From positions 62,001 to 126,000 of the forward strand of contig NZ_FOYL01000005.1 in NCBI RefSeq assembly GCF_900115955.1: a stretch of 64,000 bases of DNA, written 5' to 3'. Shown here in pieces: positions 34,333 to 43,347 of the stretch. This DNA is from Lentzea waywayandensis (GTDB taxonomy: Bacteria; Actinomycetota; Actinomycetes; Mycobacteriales; Pseudonocardiaceae). The notes under the pieces are model-generated. The model did not search any database, had not been told where the DNA came from, and was given only the letters and a program-made list of their open reading frames with translations. The first letter of the stretch is position 1. Each line of letters begins with the position of its first letter. A program made the translations under genes and the position numbers.

Positions 34333-34923
34333 ATGCGACCGGACAAGCGGCAGGCGATCCTGCGCGGAGCGTTGAGCGTGTTCTCGCGCGACGGCTACTC
34401 GCGGGCGAGCATCGACGCCATCGCGAAGGAGTCGGAGGTGTCGACGCGCACGCTCTACAACCACTTCGCGGACAAGGCCGACCTCTTCCGCAACGTCATC
34501 CAGGTGAGCGCGAGCGAGGCGGCGGACGACCAGATCGCGATCATCGGGCGGCACTTCCACAAGGTCACGGACCTGGAGAAGGACCTCGCGGCGTTCGGGA
34601 AGGCGATGTGCGCCGAGCACGGCAACGCCACGCACTTCGCACTGGTGCGGCAGATCAACGCCGAGCTCACCCACATCCCGGCCGAGGCGATCGAGGCGTG
34701 GCAGGAGACGGGACCGCGCAGGGTGCTGCGGGAGCTGGCGGCCCGGCTCGACGGGCTCGGGTTCAAGGATCCGAAGCGCGCGGCCGTGCATCTGATGCTG
34801 CTCACGATGACCGGTGATCCCAGCATCAGCGGGTCACGTCCGGATGACGACGACATCGCGGCCGGCGTCAGGGTCTTCCTGCACGGGCACGATGTCGAGA
34901 AACAGCGAGCGGCCGCGACATAG
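34333..34923 (+). CDS. TetR-family transcriptional regulator
   Basis: 196 residues. The DNA-binding domain KRQAILRGALSVFSRDGYSRASIDAIAKESEVSTRTLYNHFADKADLF... is classical TetR; the ligand domain is of the AefR-like C-terminal type. It probably represses itself and the divergent FMN reductase. The next gene begins 4 bp after its stop and may be co-transcribed. Confidence 0.93.
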   Translation: MRPDKRQAILRGALSVFSRDGYSRASIDAIAKESEVSTRTLYNHFADKADLFRNVIQVSASEAADDQIAIIGRHFHKVTDLEKDLAAFGKAMCAEHGNATHFALVRQINAELTHIPAEAIEAWQETGPRRVLRELAARLDGLGFKDPKRAAVHLMLLTMTGDPSISGSRPDDDDIAAGVRVFLHGHDVEKQRAAAT

Positions 34924-34927
34924 GGTC

Positions 34928-35305
34928 ATGGACACACGTGTTGACGACTACATCGCCGGGCTGCCGGAGTGGCAGCAGGACATCTGCCGCGAGGTGCGCA
35001 GGCTCGTCCACGAGGCCGACCCGGACGTCGAGGAGACGATCAAGTTCACGAACCGGCCGTACTTCGTTCTGGACGGCAACGTCTGCGCGTTGCTCGGCAC
35101 GAAGGACCACGTGAACGTGATGCTCTACGACAAGGCGATCGTGCCGGACCCGCACAACATCATCACGAGCGGTCACGGGAACAAGACCGCGCGCATGATC
35201 TCCGTGTACCGCGACCAGCCGATCAACGCGCCGGCACTGGTCGAGATGTTCCGCCACATCATCGCCAACAACCGCCGTCGCAGGAGTGCCGGAGCTCGTC
35301 GGTAG
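34928..35305 (+). CDS. DUF1801 domain protein
   Basis: 125 residues from ATG 34928. VDDYIAGLPEWQQDICREVRRLVHEADPDVEETIKFTNRPYF and the later VNVMLYDKA match the DUF1801/YdhG fold, a small alpha-beta domain resembling frataxin-like proteins. Function in bacteria unknown. Co-directional with the TetR gene and RNase H. Confidence 0.85.
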   Translation: MDTRVDDYIAGLPEWQQDICREVRRLVHEADPDVEETIKFTNRPYFVLDGNVCALLGTKDHVNVMLYDKAIVPDPHNIITSGHGNKTARMISVYRDQPINAPALVEMFRHIIANNRRRRSAGARR

Positions 35306-35316
35306 CCTCATGACGC

Positions 35317-36012
35317 ATGGCGGTCGAGATCTACACCGACGGTGCGTGCAGCCCCAATCCCGGTCCGGGTGGCTGGGGCGCCGTGCTGCGCTACGGCGAG
35401 CACGAGAAGGACATGTACGGCGGTGACATCGGCCCGACGACGAACAACCGCATGGAACTGATGGCGCCCATCATGGCGTTGGAGAGTCTCACCCGCCCGT
35501 CCACCGTGGACCTGTACACGGACAGCACTTATGTCCGCAACGGCATCACCTCGTGGGTGCACGGCTGGAAGGCGAACGGCTGGCTCACGAAGGCCCGCGA
35601 GCCGGTGAAGAACTCCGACCTGTGGCGCCGTCTGGAAGAGGCCGCCAACCGGCACGAGGTGGAGTGGCACTGGGTCAAGGGCCACGCCGGCCACCCGGAG
35701 AACGAACGCGCCGACCGTCTGGCCGTGCGCGGGGTCGAAGAGGTGACGGGGCGGGAGGTCAAGCAGCCCCAGGCGAAGCCGAAGAAGGCGGCCAAGCCCA
35801 AGCAGGCTCGTGAGCTGAGCGGCGAGCCGTGTGGCGCGCCCACGAAGAAGGGCACGCCCTGCCCGATCACGGCAGGTGCGAACGGACTGTGCCACGTGCA
35901 CGACCCGGCGTTGCAGTGCGGCGCTCTCACGAAGAAGCGCGTGCCCTGCACCATCGCGACCGGCGGCGGCCGGTGCGAATACCACCAGGACTCGTTGGAA
36001 CTGTTCACGTAG
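35317..36012 (+). CDS. rnhA: Ribonuclease HI with duplicated zinc-knuckle tail
   Basis: 231 residues. The RNase HI domain occupies residues 1-145 with the DEDD residues Asp8, Glu47, Asp69 and Asp133 (YTDGAC, NNRMEL, LYTDSTY, ERADRLA) and the catalytic-loop His in KGHAGHP. A Lys/Ala/Pro linker follows, then two copies of C-G-A-x-T-K-K-x(2)-P-C-x(8)-C-x(2)-H, each probably binding zinc. Ordinary RNase HI ends near 150 residues, so the tail is an added nucleic-acid or protein binding module. It removes RNA from RNA-DNA hybrids. Confidence 0.92.
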   Translation: MAVEIYTDGACSPNPGPGGWGAVLRYGEHEKDMYGGDIGPTTNNRMELMAPIMALESLTRPSTVDLYTDSTYVRNGITSWVHGWKANGWLTKAREPVKNSDLWRRLEEAANRHEVEWHWVKGHAGHPENERADRLAVRGVEEVTGREVKQPQAKPKKAAKPKQARELSGEPCGAPTKKGTPCPITAGANGLCHVHDPALQCGALTKKRVPCTIATGGGRCEYHQDSLELFT

Positions 36013-36034
36013 CAACCGGCGTAGCGTCGCCGTC

Positions 36035-36448
36035 ATGCTCCCCGAATCCGCCAGGTCGGTGCTGGAGTCCAACGCACTCGGCCACCTCGTGACGCTCGGC
36101 CAGGACGGCTCCCCGCAGGTCACCATCGTCTGGGTGGGGCTGGACGGCGACGAGATCGTCTCCGGCCACCTCTCGCGGCACCAGAAGGTCCGCAACATCC
36201 GCAACGACGGCCGCGTGGTGCTGTCCATCGAGACGCCCCACGTCAACGACCACGGCCTGCAGGAGTACCTCGTGGTCTACGGCACCGCCCGCATCACCGA
36301 GGGCGGGGCACCGGAACTGCTCCAGCGCCTCGCGCACACCTACCTCGGGCCGGAGGTGAAGTTCCCGCCGATGGACAACCCGCCGCCCGGGTTCGTCACG
36401 CGCATCAAGGTCGACCGCCTCGCGGGCGTCGGTCCCTGGGCCTCATAG
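36035..36448 (+). CDS. PPOX-class F420/FMN-dependent protein
   Basis: 137 residues from ATG 36035. SNALGHLVTLGQDGSPQVTIVW and SRHQKVRNIRNDGRVVLSI are the split-barrel flavin-binding fold of the PPOX F420 family common in actinobacteria. The end overlaps the convergent methyltransferase by 6 bp. Substrate unknown. Confidence 0.88.
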   Translation: MLPESARSVLESNALGHLVTLGQDGSPQVTIVWVGLDGDEIVSGHLSRHQKVRNIRNDGRVVLSIETPHVNDHGLQEYLVVYGTARITEGGAPELLQRLAHTYLGPEVKFPPMDNPPPGFVTRIKVDRLAGVGPWAS

Positions 36449-37066
36449 CGGCTCGTAGCGGGAGTGGACCGCGGGCTGGCCCGTGTAGTTCGGGCCGGCC
36501 CTGTCGTCCGCGCCCAGGTAGGTGAACGGCAACCGCGGCCGGCCCGCTCCCTCGTAGCCGACCAGACGCTTGCGGCCGTCGTAGCCGAATCCGGCTTCGC
36601 GCAACGCTTTGATCAGCGTGCGCCCGAACGGGGTGCCGTCGGCGCGACGCACGCCGTCGACGTCGAAGCTCGCCACGAACCGGCCGGTGGGCGTGAGCCA
36701 GGACGCGGCGCGGGCCAGCAGACCGAGTTTGTCGCCCACGTAGTGCAAGCCGTGAACGCAAGTCACGAGGTCGACGGGGTGCGTGGGCTCCCACTGGTCG
36801 ACCGGCGCGACGACGAAACCCAGTCCTGGGCGGGCCGGCACGTGATGGTCGACCAGGTCCACCCCGATGATCGTCACGTCGTCCCGCGCGGCCTCGGCGA
36901 GTGCCTTTCCCGAGCCACAGCACAGATCCACCCACAGGGCGCCGGGTCTGAGCAGAAGATCGGTTCCCAACTCGCGGCGATAGCTCGCCAGGCCTCGTTC
37001 ACGGTTCATCGCGCAGTTCGCGACGACCGACGAGCTCCACAGGGCCTCGTCGTCCAGCAGGCTCAC
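36443..37066 (-). CDS. Class I SAM-dependent methyltransferase
   Basis: 207 residues from GTG 37066, overlapping the aminotransferase stop (GTGA). Motif I LWVDLCCGSGKALAEAA, then IIGVDLVDHHVP and LVTCVHGLHYVGDK. Coupled to the aminotransferase gene, so both may act on one substrate. The longer frame running upstream is the shadow of the aminotransferase. Confidence 0.85.
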   Translation of the reverse strand: MSLLDDEALWSSSVVANCAMNRERGLASYRRELGTDLLLRPGALWVDLCCGSGKALAEAARDDVTIIGVDLVDHHVPARPGLGFVVAPVDQWEPTHPVDLVTCVHGLHYVGDKLGLLARAASWLTPTGRFVASFDVDGVRRADGTPFGRTLIKALREAGFGYDGRKRLVGYEGAGRPRLPFTYLGADDRAGPNYTGQPAVHSRYEPL

Positions 37067-38199
37067 CGGAGCACCTTCGCCAGGCGCGCCATGCCTTCCC
37101 CGATCTCCTCCACCGTGTTGGTGGTGAACGACATCCGGAACGTCGCGTGGTCCGGCGTGGTCGCGAAGAAAGACGCACCGGGCACGAAAGCGACGTCGTG
37201 CAACAGAGCTTCCTTCAGCAGCACGGCACTGTCCGCGTCGCCGGGCAGCCGCAGCCACACGAACATGCCGCCGTCGGGGTCGCTCCACGTCGTGCCGGGC
37301 GGCACGGTGGCGGGCAGAGCGGCGATCATCGCGTCGCGGCGGGCGCCGTATTCCGTGCGCAGGCGGGCGACGTGGGCGTCGAGGTCGTTGTGCGTCAGGT
37401 AGGCCGCGGCGGCTGCCTGGTCCACTGTGGACGTGTGGAGGTCGGCTGCCTGCTTCACGATCACCAGGGTGCGCAGCAGGTCGGCGGGGGCTCGTAGCCA
37501 GCCCAGGCGCATGCCGGGGGCGCCGACCTTCGAGAAGCTGCCCAGGTAGATGGTCCTGTCGCTGATCGATGCGAGCGGCGGCACGGCCGAGCCGCGGTAG
37601 CGGAGTTCGCCGTAGGGGTCGTCCTCGACGACCCACAGTGAGTTCGCCGCGGCGATCTCCGCGATCTCCGCACGGCATGGGGCGGAGAGCGTGCGGCCGG
37701 TCGGATTTGCGAACGTTGGCACCAGGTAGAGCAGATCGGGCTTCTCCGCGGCCACGACGGACCGCAGCGAGGCAGGGACCAGGCCGTCGGAGTCGCTGGC
37801 GACGGGCACGATCCGGGCGCCGGTCATCTGGAAGCACTGCAACGCGGCCAAGTACGTCGGTTCCTCGACCGCCACGACGGCGTCCGGTCCCAGCAGCGCG
37901 GTGGCCACGAGGGTGAGCGCCTGCTGGGAGCCGGTGGTGATCAGGACGTCCGAAGTGGGCAGTCCCGAGTCGGTCAGGCGCGCGGAGACCAGGGCGCGCA
38001 GGTCCGGATTTCCTTCTGTGGGGGCATATTGCAGCACGGAGCGGTCTCGCAGGGCGAGGTCGTAGGCGGCGCGCACACCGTCCAGGTCGAACAGTTCGGG
38101 GGCGGGAAGGCCGCCCGCGAACGAGATGACCTCGGGGCGGGAGGTCAGCGCGAGCAGGTCGCGCACCGGGGAGCTGGCCACGGAGAGGGTGCGGTGCAT
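37063..38199 (-). CDS. PLP-dependent aminotransferase, class I/II
   Basis: 378 residues from ATG 38199; GTG 38208 is an alternative. EVISFAGGLPAPELFD, VLITTGSQQALTLVATALL, LVPTFANPTGRTLS and the PLP lysine in IYLGSFSKVGAPGMRLGW place it with the 2-aminoadipate/MocR-type aminotransferases, without the DNA-binding domain. Substrate probably an amino acid. First gene of a two-gene operon with the methyltransferase. Confidence 0.9.
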   Translation of the reverse strand: MHRTLSVASSPVRDLLALTSRPEVISFAGGLPAPELFDLDGVRAAYDLALRDRSVLQYAPTEGNPDLRALVSARLTDSGLPTSDVLITTGSQQALTLVATALLGPDAVVAVEEPTYLAALQCFQMTGARIVPVASDSDGLVPASLRSVVAAEKPDLLYLVPTFANPTGRTLSAPCRAEIAEIAAANSLWVVEDDPYGELRYRGSAVPPLASISDRTIYLGSFSKVGAPGMRLGWLRAPADLLRTLVIVKQAADLHTSTVDQAAAAAYLTHNDLDAHVARLRTEYGARRDAMIAALPATVPPGTTWSDPDGGMFVWLRLPGDADSAVLLKEALLHDVAFVPGASFFATTPDHATFRMSFTTNTVEEIGEGMARLAKVLR

Positions 38200-38273
38200 G
38201 AACTTCACGTTAATCGGACCCCGCTCCTGCCGAACGCCGATTTTCTGTCGGTGGTCGTGGCTAGCGTGGAGGC

Positions 38274-38729
38274 ATGGACATCGAGACACGTGGAGAACAG
38301 CCCTACGCCGCCGTCAGGGCCACGGTGACGCTGGAGACGTTCGCCAAGATCGCCGACCGTTTTCCCGAGGTCATGCGGTGGCTGGCCGATCGCGAGTTAC
38401 CCGTCACCGGAGCGCCGTTCCTGCGGTACTTACGCGTCACCGCCGACGAGTTCGAGGTCGAGGCCGGGATTCCGACCGTCGCCGAGGTGCCCGGCGACGG
38501 TGAGGTGTTCACGGCCACGCTGCCCGCCGGCCAGTACGTGGTCGCGCTCCACGAGGGCAGTCCGGACGGGCTGGCCGCCGTCACCGATCGGCTGCTCGCC
38601 CACACCGTCCAGTTCGACCGCGACGGCGACAGGTGGGGTGCGCGCCTCGAGACCTACTTCACCGATCCCGCGGTGGAACCGGACCAGAGCAAGTGGTCGA
38701 CGGAGGTGGCCATCCGCCTCGCGGGCTGA
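38274..38729 (+). CDS. GyrI-like effector-binding domain protein
   Basis: 151 residues. MDIETRGEQPYAAVRATVTLE opening, AGQYVVALHEGSPDGLAA and DRWGARLETYFTDP near the end fit the GyrI/AraC effector-binding (SOUL-like) fold. Stand-alone members bind small molecules. Divergent from the aminotransferase. Confidence 0.85.
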   Translation: MDIETRGEQPYAAVRATVTLETFAKIADRFPEVMRWLADRELPVTGAPFLRYLRVTADEFEVEAGIPTVAEVPGDGEVFTATLPAGQYVVALHEGSPDGLAAVTDRLLAHTVQFDRDGDRWGARLETYFTDPAVEPDQSKWSTEVAIRLAG

Positions 38730-38766
38730 GGTAGCGCCTATATGCCGATCGAGCTATATTGCCGTC

Positions 38767-39078
38767 ATGGCATCTACGTTCGCCGTGCTGGCGGATCCGA
38801 GTCGCCGGGAGATCCTCGACCTGCTGCGTGAACGCGAGCGGCCGGTCGGCGACCTCGTCGACCGGCTGACACTCACCCAGCCGACCGTCTCGAAGCACCT
38901 CAAGGTGTTGCGCGAGGCCGGTCTGGTCGAGGTGCGCACCGACGCCCAGAAGCGCTGGTACCGGGTGTCGCCAGGTCCGCTGGCGGAGATCGACGCCTGG
39001 CTCGCGCCGTACCGGCGGATGTGGGAGAAGAGCCTCGACGCACTGGAACGCCGGCTCGACGAGATCGAAGGGGACTGA
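38767..39078 (+). CDS. ArsR-family transcriptional regulator
   Basis: 103 residues. FAVLADPSRREILDLLRERERPVGDLVD and TQPTVSKHLKVLREAGLVEVR form the winged helix. No metal-binding cysteines, so it is of the SRPBCC-associated type. GTG of the next gene lies 2 bases after its stop; the pair is a standard actinobacterial operon. Confidence 0.93.
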   Translation: MASTFAVLADPSRREILDLLRERERPVGDLVDRLTLTQPTVSKHLKVLREAGLVEVRTDAQKRWYRVSPGPLAEIDAWLAPYRRMWEKSLDALERRLDEIEGD

Positions 39079-39080
39079 CC

Positions 39081-39962
39081 GTGGACGCCGAACTGCGGAT
39101 GATCGAGGGCAAGCCCGTGCTGCGCTTCGAGCGCACGCTGCGGCACTCGCCGGAGAAGGTCTGGCGGGTCGTCACCGATCCCGCCGAGATGAAGCACTGG
39201 TTCCCGGCCGAGGTCGAGGTGGACGGCCGGAAGATGCGCTTCACGTTCCCGGACGCGGCACCGGTCGACTCCGACGGCGGCGAGGGCGAACTGCTGGAGT
39301 CCGACCCGCCGAAGGTCTTCGCGTTCCGCTGGCTGAACGACGTGCTGCGCTTCGAGATCCTGCCGCGCGAGGACGGCTGCCTGCTGGTCTTCACCGCGGT
39401 CGTCACGAACAAGCTGTCCGTGGGCCGCGACGCACCGGGCTGGATCACCTGCCTGGACGCGCTGGTCGCCCACGCCGACGGCACGACGTTCGCAGCGCCG
39501 ACGGAGTGGCTGTCGCGCATCGAGCACTACGTCCAGCTCTTCCGCCTAGACGAGGGCACCGACGAACCGGGCGGCGTGCGCTTCGTCCGCGACCTCGTGT
39601 GGGCACCGCTGGACGACGTCTGGAAGCTCCTCACCGAAGGCACCGAGGACGCGGTGCCGGCCCGCGCCGCACACCCCGGCCTGACACCGGGCGAGGTCAC
39701 GAGGTCCGAGCCACCACGCCTGCTGGAGTACGAGTGGCTCCAGGACGGCGAGCCGAAGGGCAAGGTGCGCTGGGAGTTCGAGCACGTGCCGTTGCAGGGC
39801 ACCACCGTCACGCTCTTCCAGGAGAACGCCCACGGCCCCGAGGCACTCGCGGCCTGGCACGTGCACCTGGAGCTGTTCTTCGCGGCCACGCAGGGCGAGA
39901 TCCGCTGCCCGTGGCCCGCGGACCGCGAGGAGGAACTGGCCCAGCGCTACGCGGAGCGTTGA
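39081..39962 (+). CDS. Tandem SRPBCC (AHSA1-like) protein
   Basis: 293 residues from GTG 39081. Two START-like domains in a row: residues about 8-150 (LRFERTLRHSPEKVWRVVTDP, EMKHWFPAEV) and 155-285 (VRFVRDLVWAPLDDVWKLLTEG, VTLFQENAHGPEALAAWHVHLE). The fold binds hydrophobic ligands. Regulated with the upstream ArsR protein. Most relatives have one domain; the duplication is moderately common. Confidence 0.88.
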   Translation: MDAELRMIEGKPVLRFERTLRHSPEKVWRVVTDPAEMKHWFPAEVEVDGRKMRFTFPDAAPVDSDGGEGELLESDPPKVFAFRWLNDVLRFEILPREDGCLLVFTAVVTNKLSVGRDAPGWITCLDALVAHADGTTFAAPTEWLSRIEHYVQLFRLDEGTDEPGGVRFVRDLVWAPLDDVWKLLTEGTEDAVPARAAHPGLTPGEVTRSEPPRLLEYEWLQDGEPKGKVRWEFEHVPLQGTTVTLFQENAHGPEALAAWHVHLELFFAATQGEIRCPWPADREEELAQRYAER

Positions 39963-39974
39963 CGAGTCGTCACG

Positions 39975-40010
39975 GGCGCGGCCGTTCCCGAACCGAGGTC
40001 CGGCCGCGCC
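39975..40010. terminator. Bidirectional hairpin between convergent genes
   Basis: GGCGCGGCCG (39975-39984) pairs exactly with CGGCCGCGCC (40001-40010), in the 55-bp gap between two convergent stops. No U tract, as usual for GC-rich actinobacterial terminators. Confidence 0.65.
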
Positions 40011-40017
40011 GAGAGCG

Positions 40018-41610
40018 TCAGTCGTGCTGCACGCGATCAATGAGGTAGACCCAGTCCGGAGCACTCCGCCGGACGAGCCGTCTCGGTGTCCTCAACTCGT
40101 GTTCCAGCACCGCGCGCCGCCGGTCTCCCGGGTTCGGTGCGAGTTCCTCGAGCCGGTCGAGGTCAGCTGGCGTGAGGCGGACGTCGGTCACCTTCGAGGC
40201 GTCGTACCTCGCGATCGTCCACCAGCAGGTGTCCGCGGCACGCTCGCAGCCGAGCCTCCGGTAGGACTCCTCCGCGGCGAGCAGGTCGCGCAGCGCCGCA
40301 GCCTTCTCCCTGGTGGCGAACAGGAGATCGGCTCGTACCTGCCGGGACTTGGCCACCACCTCGGGGAAGTCCGCGGTGGCGATGACGGCCGTGACCAGTT
40401 CCTTGCCGTCGTTGTACTTCTTGTCGGCGAGGCACAGCCGTGCCTGCACCACCGCGAGCCAGTGATAGGGCTCGGTTCCCGGTGTCAGCACCGTCTCAGC
40501 CACCTGCGCCCGCCGGACCGCTGCCGCGAGCTGATCGGGACACCCCGTCGACTCGTGCCGAAGCAGTTGCAGTTCCGCGTGCAGCGAGGCGCACACCCCG
40601 AGCTCCTCGCTGGTCGGGCCGCCGATCGAGCGGAACAACTCCTTCGCGATCATCAACAGGTGCTCGCCCTTGCCGAGGTAGTACTCGCGATCGTGCCCGA
40701 CCGCCTCGGCGGCGAGGTGCAGGAAGACCCTCGCCTCGGCACGCTTCCCCCTCGCGGCTGTCTTCAGGTCGCGGACCTTCTCCGCGATCTGCGTCCCGTC
40801 CTGCGCCATCAGGGTCGCCTCGCTGAAACGGTGTTCACGCAGCAAATGCCACGCGTGCCCCGCTATGAGCACCTTCGCCTTCAGCTCTTCCTCGCCCCTC
40901 AACGGCGGCCCGGACGCCAACGTCCGCAGACACACCTCGGAAAGGCGCCGAACCAGCCGGACGTCACCGCGCGCCTTGGCCACGGCCGCGACCGACTCGA
41001 ACCCCCTGACCAGTTCGAAGTCGCCGGCACCGCGCTCCACCAGCTCCTGGGCCAGCAGGTACGCCTTCTCCGAGGGCAGCGACTCTGCCTGCAGAGCGCT
41101 CAACGTCGCACGGGTGCGGTACACCTCGTCGCTCTCCTGCACTGCGGGCGACGGGCGGCTGCAACCGCCCTCCTCAAGCGCTTTGAGACTCCGCACCAGT
41201 TCCTCCTCCCCGTCGCGAGTGCTCGGATCGAATCGATGAGCCACGAGCTGTTGCAGCACGGCCGGCAGCGAGTTCATCTCGATCCCCGGCGGCACGACCA
41301 CCACCACCGGGCACCTGTCCGCGCCAACGTGGTGGTAGAGCTTCTGCCGAATCAGCCCCAGCTCGTAACGGACCCCCAGCCGTTCCATGAAGTCGTTGGA
41401 CTGCAACGCTTTCAGGTACGACTCCGACACGATGATCACCACGATCCGTTCCCGGACCGCCTTTTCCATCCAGGCCTGGATGGACATCGGATGAGAGGAG
41501 CTGAGATCGGCGTCCCAGAGCACGTCGAAACCGTGCCCCCGCAACACCTCGACCACCGGCGCCGCGATCGGTCCTCCGTCGCTACAGCTGTAGCTAGCGA
41601 ATATGCCCAT
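40018..41610 (-). CDS. SEFIR/TIR-like domain protein with TPR-type repeats
   Basis: 530 residues from ATG 41610, preceded by GGGGGAGGT. The N-terminal 140 residues start MGIFASYSCSDGGPIAAPVVEVLRG and include AWMEKAVRERIVVIIVSESYLKAL, RYELGLIRQKLYHH and VVVVVPPG, the SEFIR order rather than classical TIR. The remaining 390 residues are helical TPR-like repeats (YLLAQELVERGAGDFELVRG; AELQLLRHESTGCPDQLAAAVRRA). Bacterial SEFIR-TPR proteins have been described as NAD-degrading anti-phage effectors; signalling adaptors are the alternative. The 290 bp upstream holds no gene. Confidence 0.75.
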   Translation of the reverse strand: MGIFASYSCSDGGPIAAPVVEVLRGHGFDVLWDADLSSSHPMSIQAWMEKAVRERIVVIIVSESYLKALQSNDFMERLGVRYELGLIRQKLYHHVGADRCPVVVVVPPGIEMNSLPAVLQQLVAHRFDPSTRDGEEELVRSLKALEEGGCSRPSPAVQESDEVYRTRATLSALQAESLPSEKAYLLAQELVERGAGDFELVRGFESVAAVAKARGDVRLVRRLSEVCLRTLASGPPLRGEEELKAKVLIAGHAWHLLREHRFSEATLMAQDGTQIAEKVRDLKTAARGKRAEARVFLHLAAEAVGHDREYYLGKGEHLLMIAKELFRSIGGPTSEELGVCASLHAELQLLRHESTGCPDQLAAAVRRAQVAETVLTPGTEPYHWLAVVQARLCLADKKYNDGKELVTAVIATADFPEVVAKSRQVRADLLFATREKAAALRDLLAAEESYRRLGCERAADTCWWTIARYDASKVTDVRLTPADLDRLEELAPNPGDRRRAVLEHELRTPRRLVRRSAPDWVYLIDRVQHD

Positions 41611-41900
41611 CTCGGAGACCTCCCCCGTCTCGCGCGCAGGGGACGAGAGGAAGGATGGGATTTCTGGTGCTGCTGCACATGGTGCGCCTCCTGGGGACTG
41701 GGGTCGACGAACAGATCCGGACTGGATCAGTGCGGCGAGGGCCAATCACCTGAAGGGGACCTGGATGGCGGAACTCATCAGGGGTCGAACGTCATACGCT
41801 GACGGACGGCGGCATTGCCTCGCCTCATGGGACTTGGGGCCGGTAGCGGTTGCCATCGGGCGGGCGGCTGTTCCAGCAGCCACCCGCCCGGCCTCATCGA

Positions 41901-42755
41901 TCAAACGCCTCCCAGTTCTTCCAGTCGTCGGTCGATCACGTTCGGGGTCTCGCTGGCCGGCAGGGCGAACTTCTCCAGCTGGTAGAAGTAGTTCAGGTAC
42001 TCCTTCAGCTCCGGCCCCGCGGTGAGCAGGTTGTCCTTGTACGGCTGCTCGATCAGCAACGCGAAGTCGTTCTCGTCCTCCGAGAAGTCGAGGACGGAGA
42101 ACGAACTCTTCATCGCCGGGTGGATGCCCTTGGCGAACGGCAGGATCTGGATCGTCACGTGCGGCAGTGCGGCGATCTCCTTGATCCTCACGAGCTGGCG
42201 CCGCAGCACGTCCTCACTGCCGATGACCCGGTGCAGCACGGCTTCGTCGATGATGATGAAGATCTCGGGGCCGTCGGGTTCGAGCACCGACTGACGGTGC
42301 AGACGGATCTCGACGCCACGCGCGATGCTGTCCTCGTTGGGGGCGTTGGCCGCGACCAGGACGCGCGCGTAGTCCGAGATCTGCAGCAGTCCGGGGATGA
42401 CGTTCAGCTGACACTGGCGAATCCGGACTGCGGACGTCTCCAGTTCCAGGAACCTCGCGAACTGCTCGGTGAAGAAGCCCTTGTACTTGTCCATCCACGC
42501 GGAACGTGAGCGCTTGATGGCCCTGGCCAGCCCGACGAGCTCCTCGACCCGCTCCTTGTCCGTCACCCCGTAGTAGAAGAGCAGGGCCTGGACGTCGGTG
42601 ACCGAGATCTTGTTCTCACCCTTCTCCACCCTGATCAGCTTCGAGACCGACCAGTCGAGCGCGTCCGCGACAGCCTGCTGGGTGAGTTCTAGATCGTCCC
42701 GCATCTGCCTGAGCTCGTCGAGCAGGCGTTTCTGCAGAACAACGGGGCTGTTCAC
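41901..42755 (-). CDS. XRE regulator with DUF5753 domain
   Basis: 284 residues. HTH at residues 9-65 (ELTQQAVADALDWSVSKLIRVEKGENKIS), then the DUF5753 ligand-like domain (ARFLELETSAVRIRQCQLNVIPGLLQISDYARVL; VTIQILPFAKGIHPAMKSSFSVLDF). These pair with a neighbouring DUF397 gene, here at 42938, in actinobacterial developmental-type regulatory systems. A 20-bp palindrome lies 21 bp upstream of its start. Confidence 0.92.
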   Translation of the reverse strand: MNSPVVLQKRLLDELRQMRDDLELTQQAVADALDWSVSKLIRVEKGENKISVTDVQALLFYYGVTDKERVEELVGLARAIKRSRSAWMDKYKGFFTEQFARFLELETSAVRIRQCQLNVIPGLLQISDYARVLVAANAPNEDSIARGVEIRLHRQSVLEPDGPEIFIIIDEAVLHRVIGSEDVLRRQLVRIKEIAALPHVTIQILPFAKGIHPAMKSSFSVLDFSEDENDFALLIEQPYKDNLLTAGPELKEYLNYFYQLEKFALPASETPNVIDRRLEELGGV

Positions 42756-42776
42756 GGTAGTAACACGTCTCCCTTC

Positions 42777-42796
42777 ATTCTGCTAACTAGCAGAAT
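42777..42796. promoter_or_regulatory. Operator-like palindrome upstream of XRE gene
   Basis: ATTCTGCT (42777-42784) and AGCAGAAT (42789-42796) are perfect complements around AACT. A related half-site (AGCAGAAG) occurs at 42849-42856. Location between the XRE start and DUF397 suggests autoregulation. Confidence 0.65.
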
Positions 42797-42937
42797 GGTA
42801 GCGCTCCAAAAGCGCACACTCGTAGTGCAGTCAACCATTTGGCAGACAGCAGAAGGAGATACACCAAGAGAGAGTGGCTACCACGAGAGGCGCACCAAGA
42901 TGTGATCAAGACTTGACCACACGATCGGGCGATTGAC

Positions 42938-43117
42938 TCAGGTTCGGACTACTGCGGCGACGAAAGTGAGCCAGCTCGCGAGCGGCACTTGGAACCGTCG
43001 GCCGGCGTCCTTGGAGTCCCTGATCCACACGGTCGCGCCGTTGCTCGCGCACTCCAAGCAATCGTTCTCGCCAGTGCCGCTGTACGAACTGCGGATCCAC
43101 CTGAGCTCTGAAGCCAT
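42938..43117 (-). CDS. DUF397 small protein
   Basis: 59 residues from ATG 43117, with GGGAG six bases upstream. ELRWIRSSYSGTGENDCLECA and VWIRDSKDAGRRFQVP are the DUF397 signature. It is the partner of the DUF5753 XRE regulator downstream on the same strand; in characterised cases the small protein modulates the regulator. The 230 bp beyond it holds no gene I can support. Confidence 0.9.
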   Translation of the reverse strand: MASELRWIRSSYSGTGENDCLECASNGATVWIRDSKDAGRRFQVPLASWLTFVAAVVRT

Positions 43118-43347
43118 TCGTCGCTCCCATCGCACGGGGGTCCCCGACCGAACCCACAGTCCTCGGCCCGGCCCGCCCGCGTGCACCCCGGGAGGGCGGC
43201 GGAGGGAACGCCTCCAACCCGATGAGGCCACGACTCAGAATAAATCAACGACGACGGTCATCAACACCGCCAGAGGTACGCCACACCAAGGGAAAGAGGA
43301 CATATCAAGGACACGGCGAACGCGAAACCCGTTGCTATCACGTGGAA

